Part shown: positions 7,981-15,265 of the stretch, one piece after another
Position numbering within the stretch: position 1 is the stretch's first letter
Layout of the letters: each line of letters starts with the position of its first letter
Assembly (NCBI GenBank): GCA_035703165.1
Contig: DASSYR010000013.1
Coordinates: forward strand, 1 to 26,838
Source of the DNA: AWTP1-9 sp035703165
Lineage (GTDB): Bacteria > Bacteroidota > Bacteroidia > Chitinophagales > Chitinophagaceae
Direction: 5' to 3'
Length of the DNA: 26,838 bases
Notes under the pieces: generated by a model
The model's input: only the letters and a program-made list of their open reading frames with translations
The model's database searches: none
What the model was told of the DNA's origin: nothing
Translations under genes and position numbers: made by a program

Positions 7981-9773
7981 GTATGATACTTTAGGCCACT
8001 TACATCAAATCGGTTCATAAGTAATGCACACCAGTATCGGCTCCAGGATAATTTATTAGCAGAAAATTTTTGATACAAGGTTTGTTCATTGGTTGTTTGG
8101 GGCATTAAATAATCCGATTCGCTTAACCAGTTCATGAAAGGAAAGGTAAATCCCTGTTTTTTTCGCTCCCATATTTCCCTGGGTAATTCGTTATCAAACG
8201 CCTTAACTAATAAATACTTGGGTAAGTCTTTTTTAAATTTAATCGCTGGATCAATTCGTGTTAAAACATTTATCAACAATTTATCTAAAAAGGGAACTCG
8301 TATTTCCAAGCCGTGCCACATGCTCATAAAATCACTATCCTTTAATAACTGGTTTTGCATATAAAAAGATGTTTCTAAATAAGAAACTCTGTTTTCATTA
8401 TTCAAGAACTTATCGGGATAATAATTTTGAAGTTCATTTAATTGATTTACAATTTGCCCCTCATCTGCATTTAACAAACGAGCTGTCATTTGTGGAGTGA
8501 ACAAGCCACGATACACGAGGTATTCACCCGGGTTATTTTTTAAAGAAGCATAACTAAGCTTTTTGTATTGATAATTATTAATATATTTTAATAAGCGTAA
8601 CAACAGGGAGGGGGCTGACTGAAGAAGTGAATATCTGTCAACTCTTTGAAAAGAGGGATATCCTCCAAATAACTCATCAGATCCCAATCCGGATAAAACT
8701 GCTTTTAAACCATATTCTTTTGCATATTTGGAAATAAAGTATGTATTAATTCCGTCAATAGATGGCTGATCCATTGCCTGCAAAACATCGGGTAAGTGTT
8801 CTAAAAAAATCTTTCGGGTTATTAAATAGGAACGATGTTTCGCCCTGGTTTTTTGTATGATAATTTGCTGAAACTTTTCTTCTGTAAATTCTTTTTCCTC
8901 AAAAATAACAGACAGCGTATGCAAGTCAGCCTGCTTATGCTTGCTTGCAATTAATGTTAATATGCTGGAATCAATTCCCCCACTTAAAAACAGTCCAATA
9001 GGTGCATCGGATATAAGGTGCCGTTGAACGGACTCCTCCAACTTTGCCTTGGTTAACTGCACTGCATCTTTTTCATTTTTTATATCTGCAGAAAAATTAA
9101 GTTTAAAAAAATGATAAAGACTTGAAGTGAGTGAAGGAATCTGGATAGTAAGCGCTGAACCTTTTTCCAAAGGCTTTACATTTTTTAAGGTAGTATGTGG
9201 CTCGGGTAAATAACCAAAAGACAAGAAATAGGCTCTCCACGCCTCATCTTCCGAAAATGAATACTGCAAATGAGCAAAGGCTCTAATTTCCGATGCAAAA
9301 TAAAGTCTATCACTAGTCAAATAGTAATAAAGAGGTTTTATTCCTGCGTGATCTCTTGCTAATATTATTTGTTGCTTTTTTTTATCCCACAAAGCAATAG
9401 CAAACATTCCTTCAAAATAAGTAAAACAGTTTATCCCCCAATAACGATACGCTTTTAATACAACTTCCGTATCACTTGCTGTTGAAAAATTAAATCCAGT
9501 ATTTTTTAATATTGTTCTGAGTTCCCGGTAATTATAAATTTCTCCGTTAAAAACAATCTGAATTTGCTCACTATCATCACTCATGGGCTGGTGCCCACCC
9601 GAGGTTAAATCTATTAACGATAATCTTCTATGACCCAGGGCTAATGAAAACGTGTCATCAATGTATGTCCCTTCATCATCTGGTCCACCATGGCGCATAG
9701 CATCTCTCATCTTTACTATTTCACAAGAAATATCAGGTAATGATGGGTCAAATATTCCTGCAATCCTACACAT
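7977..9773 (-). CDS. asnB: Asparagine synthase (glutamine-hydrolysing), surface-polysaccharide type
   Basis: A two-domain amidotransferase. The N-terminal Ntn glutaminase needs Cys as residue 2, so I set the start at the ATG at 9773 (MCRIAGIFD) rather than the longer open frame starting at 9797. The frame then shows MRHGGPDDEG, LGHRRLSLIDL and FNGEIYNYREL, all glutaminase landmarks. The synthetase domain has the PP-loop LFLSGGIDSSIL and LSGLGSDELFGGYPSF. The full length is 598 residues. In polysaccharide clusters such enzymes often convert a uronic acid carboxylate to an amide instead of making free asparagine. That substrate is inferred from context. Confidence 0.88.
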   Translation of the reverse strand: MCRIAGIFDPSLPDISCEIVKMRDAMRHGGPDDEGTYIDDTFSLALGHRRLSLIDLTSGGHQPMSDDSEQIQIVFNGEIYNYRELRTILKNTGFNFSTASDTEVVLKAYRYWGINCFTYFEGMFAIALWDKKKQQIILARDHAGIKPLYYYLTSDRLYFASEIRAFAHLQYSFSEDEAWRAYFLSFGYLPEPHTTLKNVKPLEKGSALTIQIPSLTSSLYHFFKLNFSADIKNEKDAVQLTKAKLEESVQRHLISDAPIGLFLSGGIDSSILTLIASKHKQADLHTLSVIFEEKEFTEEKFQQIIIQKTRAKHRSYLITRKIFLEHLPDVLQAMDQPSIDGINTYFISKYAKEYGLKAVLSGLGSDELFGGYPSFQRVDRYSLLQSAPSLLLRLLKYINNYQYKKLSYASLKNNPGEYLVYRGLFTPQMTARLLNADEGQIVNQLNELQNYYPDKFLNNENRVSYLETSFYMQNQLLKDSDFMSMWHGLEIRVPFLDKLLINVLTRIDPAIKFKKDLPKYLLVKAFDNELPREIWERKKQGFTFPFMNWLSESDYLMPQTTNEQTLYQKFSANKLSWSRYWCALLMNRFDVSGLKYHT

Positions 9774-9812
9774 AAAAGCAGCAAAAAAAAACTGCAATGG
9801 CGTTCAAAACCA

Positions 9813-12206
9813 TTATCTCAGAAAGTTCACTATGTCCTTCCATATTCTTTTGTACCAAGATGAACTATCATCCGTTAAATATCCCAGCCCATACCCATAT
9901 CCATAACCGTACCCGTAACCATATCCATAACCGTAATATCCATTAGCTCCTTTAAACTGAACATCATTGACAATTAATCCCATACGGGGTAATTTCTTTT
10001 GTTTATAAAGCTCCTCTACGGGTCCAAGTTGTTTTTTAAATGTATGACGTTGTCTCATTAAATAAAGAGTGCAATCCGCATACTTTGATAATACAAGAGC
10101 ATCACTAACCAGTCCAATAGGTGCTGTATCAATAACAATGCATTCAAATTCCGCTTTTAAATATTTAAACAGGGTTTCCATTTTAGGGTCAAGTAATATT
10201 TCAGCAGGATTGGGTGGAGTTGGTCCGCAAGACACAACATATAGATTATTTACTTCGGAAACCGGAATAGCCAAATCTTCCAATTCAGCATTTCCCACCA
10301 GATAATTGGTTAATCCAATTTTTTTTGAAAGCTTGAGTGTTGAAACAATCTTTGGTTTTCTAAGATCAAACTCTAGCACAGCTGTTTTTTTACCCGATAA
10401 TGCCATAACTGCAGCAAGGTTGGTGCTAACAAATGATTTGCCCTCACCGCTCACGGAAGAAGTAACTAAAATAGTTGGTCTTGAAACATTCGTCAGAACA
10501 AATTGTAAATTTGTACGAATCAATCTAAACTGCTCGGAAACCATATTCCTGCGTTTTTTTATAACAGCTATAACATCTGTTTCCTCATGATGTCCGACTT
10601 CACCCAGAATCGGGGTCGTGGTTATTTTAATAATGTCTTTGCGAGTGGTGATTTTATCATTAAGCAAATCACGAAGGTAAATGAGTCCAACAGGAATAAG
10701 TAAACCCAACAATACTGCTATACGAAGCACATTGGAACGGTTAGGGCTTATTAATGTTCCTGATGGCATAGCCTTATCAATTAAACGGGCATTAGAAATT
10801 GCCGAAGCCAAAGAAATAGAAGACTCCTCTCTTTTTTGCCTTAAATAGAGCACTAATTCTTCTTTTATTTTTCGCTGCCGTTCAATTTCCCTGAATCTTC
10901 TTTCTTTAACGGGCATCTTAGTAAGCTCATTGGTATTGGCTGCGTTAATATCACTTACATTAACTAAATTAAGCTCATAGGCTTTTTCTATATTAACAAG
11001 TGCCTCAATTATTTTTTGCCTGGCCGTTTCTATTTGTCCGTCTAAATCAGATATAGAGCTGCTCGTTTCCGGAACATTATTCTGCAAATATTTGCTGCGT
11101 GTTAAAAGAAGCGTATTGTACCCTTCAACAAAAGAAGCTAAAACAGGATCTTCAATACCGAGGGTAGTTGGCACTAATTCAAAGCGATTACTCTTATTGC
11201 CAATGTAATCCCGTAACAATGAAAGCACATGCATCCTTACCTGCAATTCATTTTGCTTTTTTTGAGCATCATTTGAAAAATCCAAAAATTGGTTCGCCTG
11301 ATCTTCTCCTATTATAAACTGGTTATTGATTTTAAATTTTTCCATTTGTTGCTCTACACTATCCAATTCACTGGCAATAATTTTAAGGCGACTATCAATA
11401 AATTTTACTGTATTTTGAGTGATCTGATTTTTATCTTTAACATTAACGTAGTTATACTCTTCAATTAAACGATTTACAATATCAGCGCCTTTTAAAGGAT
11501 TGGTTGTTTGTAAAATAACATTAAGTATGGTTGCTCCTCCTTCAAGCGGCTTAACTGTTAAAGCACCTGCCAAAGAACCGGCCTCCTGTTCTGTTGGCCC
11601 CCATGAAACATTGTATTCTAAATTTAATATGGGATTAAAATCTCCCCTATTTACTAGTTTAAATTCTCCTGCCGGTGTACGAAATATTTGATTAAGTGCA
11701 TATATGCGATCGTTATTTACTTTAAATTCATTTTCGTTAATAAAGCGGATATTGATATTTACCGTGGCATTACTATCATTCAAATGAACAGGCACAAAAA
11801 CAAAGGGTGAAAGATTATAAATTTCGGAAGTTTTAATTTTCCCTTTGCTAAAATACCGAACATTTAAGCCTAATGAATCAACCACCCTTTTCATAAGAGT
11901 TCGGGATTTCATTATTTCAATTTCATTAGAAAGATTAACCGGCTTCTTAAATATTGTTACCTTTTCTAAAGCATCTGTGCTTCCTAAATCGTTATCATTT
12001 TTTATAATTACTTTAGAAGAAACGGTATATACAGGCACCTTATACCGGAGATAAGCCCAGGATATAAGCAAAGCAAAACCAACAGAAAAAAGAAAAAGAG
12101 GCAGGTAATAAAGATATTTAAACAGTAGTTCTTGCGCATTTAAGGGCTGAGAACTTTTCTCCATTATATCAAGCAGTTCTGCAGATGACCTGTTATCTGT
12201 TTGCAT
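9813..12206 (-). CDS. wzc: Polysaccharide co-polymerase / bacterial tyrosine kinase (Wzc-like)
   Basis: An inner-membrane chain-length regulator fused to a BY-kinase. The N-terminal part has a membrane segment (YLPLFLFSVGFALLISWAYL), the Wzz periplasmic domain and coiled-coil stretches. A second membrane segment (LRIAVLLGLLIPVGLIYL) comes just before the kinase. The kinase has Walker A SVSGEGKSFVSTN (about residue 590), Walker A' VLEFDLRKP and Walker B CIVIDTAPIG. The C-terminus holds ten tyrosines in an almost pure Gly-Tyr alternation, the expected autophosphorylation cluster but unusually regular. The stop is 39 bases from the asnB start and the start is 16 bases from the wza stop. Confidence 0.92.
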   Translation of the reverse strand: MQTDNRSSAELLDIMEKSSQPLNAQELLFKYLYYLPLFLFSVGFALLISWAYLRYKVPVYTVSSKVIIKNDNDLGSTDALEKVTIFKKPVNLSNEIEIMKSRTLMKRVVDSLGLNVRYFSKGKIKTSEIYNLSPFVFVPVHLNDSNATVNINIRFINENEFKVNNDRIYALNQIFRTPAGEFKLVNRGDFNPILNLEYNVSWGPTEQEAGSLAGALTVKPLEGGATILNVILQTTNPLKGADIVNRLIEEYNYVNVKDKNQITQNTVKFIDSRLKIIASELDSVEQQMEKFKINNQFIIGEDQANQFLDFSNDAQKKQNELQVRMHVLSLLRDYIGNKSNRFELVPTTLGIEDPVLASFVEGYNTLLLTRSKYLQNNVPETSSSISDLDGQIETARQKIIEALVNIEKAYELNLVNVSDINAANTNELTKMPVKERRFREIERQRKIKEELVLYLRQKREESSISLASAISNARLIDKAMPSGTLISPNRSNVLRIAVLLGLLIPVGLIYLRDLLNDKITTRKDIIKITTTPILGEVGHHEETDVIAVIKKRRNMVSEQFRLIRTNLQFVLTNVSRPTILVTSSVSGEGKSFVSTNLAAVMALSGKKTAVLEFDLRKPKIVSTLKLSKKIGLTNYLVGNAELEDLAIPVSEVNNLYVVSCGPTPPNPAEILLDPKMETLFKYLKAEFECIVIDTAPIGLVSDALVLSKYADCTLYLMRQRHTFKKQLGPVEELYKQKKLPRMGLIVNDVQFKGANGYYGYGYGYGYGYGYGYGLGYLTDDSSSWYKRIWKDIVNFLR
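9885..9945. repeat. Gly-Tyr codon repeat in the wzc 3' end
   Basis: A 6-base unit coding Gly-Tyr (GGN TAY on the minus strand) recurs seven times in a row after a Tyr-Tyr pair, then ends in GLGY. Codons alternate between TAT/TAC and among Gly codons, so it is not a simple identical microsatellite, but it could still expand or shrink by unequal pairing. It encodes the tyrosine cluster of the kinase tail. Confidence 0.75.
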
Positions 12207-12222
12207 TTTTTAAATTAAAGAT

Positions 12223-13008
12223 TTATTTAAAAATGTTTATTAATAAGGAAATGCTGGTTACTACCGCCAATCCTAATTGAATGTATTGCAATACCCTTAA
12301 GTTTGCCTCAGGTAAAGTTTGACCATTTAGTTCAACATACACCACATCATTTTGCTTTAAAAAATAATATGGCGAGCTAAAAATATTTCCATCATTAAGA
12401 TTGATTCTGCCAATTTGCTTTTCGCCGTTGTTATCCCTTATAATTAAAATATTTTCCCGTTTACCGGTAACTTTAAGATCTCCAGCTTCTCCAATTGCTT
12501 CCAGAATAGTGATCTTATCATTATTTACTCTTACAGTTCCCGGCTTTCCTACTTCACCCAATATGGTAATTTTAAAGTTTAGTTGTTTTATCTCCACGAT
12601 CGGATCTACAATTTCTTTTGTCAATTTTTCTTTTATAATAGCAGCTAATTCCTTTTTTGTTAATCCTTCGGCACGTATATTGCCCAAAAAGGGGATTGTT
12701 ATATTTCCGTCAGCGTCTATCAAATAACCATCGGCGCTTACGTTTTCCGTTCCCGATGAGCTTTTTACCCTATTAATAGATTGTAGTATAGCTTCCGACG
12801 CTTCTTTTTTCAAAATGCTTCCGCTAACAGTAAGCCCCAGTATATCTCCTTTTTGTAATACAGGATCATACGCTTGGGCAACAGCAAAGGAAGAATCTTT
12901 TATATTTTTAAAATAAACAAGTTGCTGCCGGGCTTTTTCTGAACTGGCACACGAGGTGATTAATAAAATAAATAAGCAGTAAAGTAACAAACCGGTAATG
13001 AATTTCAT
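12223..13008 (-). CDS. wza: Polysaccharide export outer-membrane lipoprotein (Wza-like)
   Basis: An export-channel component of the Poly_export/SLBB family. The N-terminus is a lipoprotein signal: MKFITGLLLYCLFILLITSC, with the lipobox Cys at residue 20. The polysaccharide export domain begins at YDPVLQKGDILGLTVSG and shows YLIDADGNITIPFLGNIRAEGLT. It is followed by an SLBB-type segment, ITILGEVGKPGTVRV. A C-terminal hydrophobic helix (LGLAVVTSISLLINIF) matches Bacteroidota versions, which are shorter (261 residues) than E. coli Wza. It is 16 bases upstream of wzc, and the two would act together across the periplasm. Confidence 0.9.
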   Translation of the reverse strand: MKFITGLLLYCLFILLITSCASSEKARQQLVYFKNIKDSSFAVAQAYDPVLQKGDILGLTVSGSILKKEASEAILQSINRVKSSSGTENVSADGYLIDADGNITIPFLGNIRAEGLTKKELAAIIKEKLTKEIVDPIVEIKQLNFKITILGEVGKPGTVRVNNDKITILEAIGEAGDLKVTGKRENILIIRDNNGEKQIGRINLNDGNIFSSPYYFLKQNDVVYVELNGQTLPEANLRVLQYIQLGLAVVTSISLLINIFK

Positions 13009-13089
13009 TATTTTTTATATTGATTTACTAATAAGTAGTCTTTAAAAATTTAGCATATAAAATTGTCCCAGATAAAAGTTTTTTTGCTA

Positions 13090-13614
13090 TTATAACATTT
13101 TATAATTTCTATCTTTTATCGTTTCAACATTTGTTTTATTAACCTGTGCTATTAATTGATAACCTAAACTTTCAATGGCTATTACAACCCGGTTATTTAA
13201 TATTTTTAGCACTTCTCCTTCTTTTTCCATAAATATTCCTTTCTTAATTCGCACTCGCTGGTTAGGAGATAAACTAATAGGCTCTACTTGTACATTTTCG
13301 TATTCATCCAAAAACTTTTTTATAAGTGTTATTTCTTTCTCTTTTATAACTGCAGGTTTTCCCAACCAGTAAACAAAGTTTAAAACTCCTTGTGTCATCC
13401 GCACTTTTACCATTTCATCTTTCGTAAGAAAAGTAAATACGTATGACTTAAATAAGGGTTCCATTACTATTTTAGTTCGATCGCTCCAGCGTTTACTTAC
13501 CTTGTTTAAAGGGCAATACGCAGTAATTGATTTATCTGTTAGTAACTGATAAACTTTTTTTTCCCACCGGGGCTTAGTATAAACGGCATACCATATTCGC
13601 TCTTCTTTTGTCAT
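13090..13614 (-). CDS. UpxY/NusG-like transcription antiterminator
   Basis: A NusG paralogue specialised for a polysaccharide operon. The NGN domain starts WYAVYTKPRWEKKVYQLL, continues with AYCPLNKVSKRWSDR and KSYVFTFL, and ends near MTQGVLNFVYW. The C-terminal KOW region is NQRVRIKKGIFMEKEGEVLKI. At 174 residues it has the size of Bacteroides UpxY proteins, which bind RNA polymerase at the leader of their own operon and prevent premature termination. It is the first gene of the operon here, and its leader carries a terminator-like hairpin (13742-13784). An 81-base gap separates it from wza. Confidence 0.9.
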   Translation of the reverse strand: MTKEERIWYAVYTKPRWEKKVYQLLTDKSITAYCPLNKVSKRWSDRTKIVMEPLFKSYVFTFLTKDEMVKVRMTQGVLNFVYWLGKPAVIKEKEITLIKKFLDEYENVQVEPISLSPNQRVRIKKGIFMEKEGEVLKILNNRVVIAIESLGYQLIAQVNKTNVETIKDRNYKML

Positions 13615-13738
13615 TGCTTATAGAAAGGTCAGAAAATAGCTTCGCCACCTCAGTCACATATTTTTTTTGTAACTGCTTGATTATAGAACTTTTAGTATTC
13701 TGAAGATTTTTGGCTTGAAATCTTGCAGAACTATCAGG

Positions 13739-13784
13739 AAAAAGGGTATAGTGAGCATGTTACCATTATGCCCCTTATACCCTT
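13739..13784 (-). terminator. Leader hairpin, candidate attenuator of the polysaccharide operon
   Basis: AAGGGTATA (13742-13750) pairs with TATACCCTT (13776-13784), 9 bp, and the loop contains a second GCAT/ATGC stem (13755-13758 with 13768-13771). On the minus strand the stem is followed by a short T run (13743-13739). It lies about 125 bases upstream of the antiterminator gene and about 145 bases after the proposed transcription start. That is where an UpxY-controlled early termination site would be expected. Function is inferred; the T run is short. Confidence 0.5.
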
Positions 13785-13933
13785 ACTAACTTTCCATTTA
13801 TCGCACTGTTGCTCGTCTCCCTATTATTAATAGCTTTTCTTATAAACTACAATACAGGATATTGAATTGTACCCGGCACTCAAATTTATCTTTTATTATC
13901 AAAAATGAAAAGATGCTCTCATGGTCACTATTG

Positions 13934-13961
13934 CAAATATAAGAATTTTATATACCCACAA
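13934..13961 (-). promoter_or_regulatory. Candidate Bacteroidota promoter of the polysaccharide operon
   Basis: On the minus strand, TTG (13961-13959) is followed after 17 bases by TATATTTG (13941-13934), a full match to TAnnTTTG. Transcription would start near 13929 and give a leader of about 315 bases before the antiterminator gene. The rest of the 13615-14048 gap holds the leader hairpin, a weaker 7-bp hairpin near 13706-13727 and no credible ORF. Confidence 0.5.
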
Positions 13962-14048
13962 TTTACAGAAAATCAATGGTTTTTCTTCATTTTTTGAGCC
14001 AGAAACAAGGTTTTTCCCTATATTTAAAACTTAAATAAACTGCTTCTT

Positions 14049-15191
14049 TTGAACCAACGATTTTATTCCCTTGATGTTTTTCGGGGTGCTACCGTTTGTC
14101 TGATGATATTGGTAAACAACCCGGGAAGCTGGGCTTATATTTATTCCCCGCTCAAACATGCTCCATGGCATGGATTAACACCAACTGATTTGGTATTTCC
14201 ATTTTTCCTATTTGCGGTAGGAAATGCAATGGCTTTTGTAATACCCAGGTTAAAATCTGCAGGAGATGTTGTTTTCTGGAAAAAAGTAATAACCAGAACG
14301 ATTTTAATTTTTTTAATTGGTTTGTTCCTGAACTGGTGGCCATTTGCAAAATGGGCAAATGATACTTTGGTTTTCAGAAGCTGGGTCGATGCAGCAAATC
14401 TCGAAAACGGGGTACGAATCATGGGCGTTTTGCAGCGAATTGCCCTTTGTTACTTTTTTGCCTCTATTATTGTTTTTTACCTTAAACCCAAAAAAGCTTT
14501 CCTAATCGGCCTTATTTTGCTGCTCCTCTACTGGGGTCTTTGTCTGCTGGGCAATCCAAATGATCCGTACAGTTTACAAGGCTGGTTTGGTACCGAGATA
14601 GATAAAAATATTTTAGGCATTGCACATATATATAAAGGAGAAACTGTTCCTTTTGACCCGGAAGGATTACCCGGTACTTTATCGGCTATAGTGCAGGTAA
14701 TTTTTGGTTTCCTGATTGGAGATTATATACAAAAAAAGGGTAAGAATTTTGAAATGATTGCCGGGTTATTTGTAGCAGCGGTGGCCATGCTTATTACAGG
14801 CTTTTGTTGGGATATGACTTTCCCTATCAATAAAAAAATATGGACCAGTTCCTACACCATTTATACTTCCGGACTGGCAACACTCACTATTGCTACAATG
14901 ATTTACTTTATTGAATTTAAAAATACAAGAGGGTGGCTTGCTGAATTTTTTAATGTATTTGGTAAGAACCCTCTATTTGTCTTTGCCTTAAGCGCCTTTT
15001 TACCAAAGGGTCTTGCTTTAATAAAACTGGAAGAAGGAGTAAATCCGTGGAATTGGTTGTATAAAAAAGTATTGATTCATACTCCCGGTGTACCGGAAAA
15101 TGGCTCATTATTGTATGCGCTTTGTGTGATTATTTTTATGTGGGCCATTTGTTGGTGGATGGATAAGAAAAAAATTTACGTGAAAGTATAA
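14049..15191 (+). CDS. Membrane acetyltransferase of the HGSNAT/NagX type (DUF5009)
   Basis: A polytopic membrane protein, 380 residues with about ten hydrophobic segments. The start RFYSLDVFRGATVCLMILVNNPG and HAPWHGLTPTDLVFPFFLF are the diagnostic N-terminal stretches of the heparan-alpha-glucosaminide N-acetyltransferase-like family; bacterial members such as NagX acetylate amino sugars using cytosolic acetyl-CoA. The first usable start is TTG at 14049. There is no in-frame ATG between it and an upstream stop, and the family motif begins right after it. A -7-like TATATTTA at 14019-14026 may be its promoter. It is convergent with rtcB, so it is not part of either neighbouring operon. Confidence 0.82.
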   Translation: MNQRFYSLDVFRGATVCLMILVNNPGSWAYIYSPLKHAPWHGLTPTDLVFPFFLFAVGNAMAFVIPRLKSAGDVVFWKKVITRTILIFLIGLFLNWWPFAKWANDTLVFRSWVDAANLENGVRIMGVLQRIALCYFFASIIVFYLKPKKAFLIGLILLLLYWGLCLLGNPNDPYSLQGWFGTEIDKNILGIAHIYKGETVPFDPEGLPGTLSAIVQVIFGFLIGDYIQKKGKNFEMIAGLFVAAVAMLITGFCWDMTFPINKKIWTSSYTIYTSGLATLTIATMIYFIEFKNTRGWLAEFFNVFGKNPLFVFALSAFLPKGLALIKLEEGVNPWNWLYKKVLIHTPGVPENGSLLYALCVIIFMWAICWWMDKKKIYVKV

Positions 15192-15265
15192 ATCAATGGG
15201 TAATTTACAAAAGGTAATAAGTAAGTATTGATTCATGATTTTACTCATTGCCCATTGCATGTTAC
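15192..15265. other. Convergent intergenic spacer with a loose inverted repeat
   Basis: This short spacer between two convergent genes contains CAATGGG (15194-15200) and CCCATTG (15251-15257), 7 bp complementary over a 50-base loop. TTACTCATTGCCCATTG-like wording of this kind recurs in intergenic DNA of Bacteroidota from my recollection. A bidirectional terminator role is possible but not supported by a T run. Confidence 0.25.

Noticed and set aside
9774..9797. An upstream start for the asparagine synthase (8 extra residues)
   Set aside because: The glutaminase domain needs Cys directly after the initiator Met, which only the ATG at 9773 provides.
15194..15257. Bidirectional terminator between the membrane acetyltransferase and rtcB
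   Set aside because: Only 7 bp over a 50-base loop and no T run on either side; kept as a loose repeat only.
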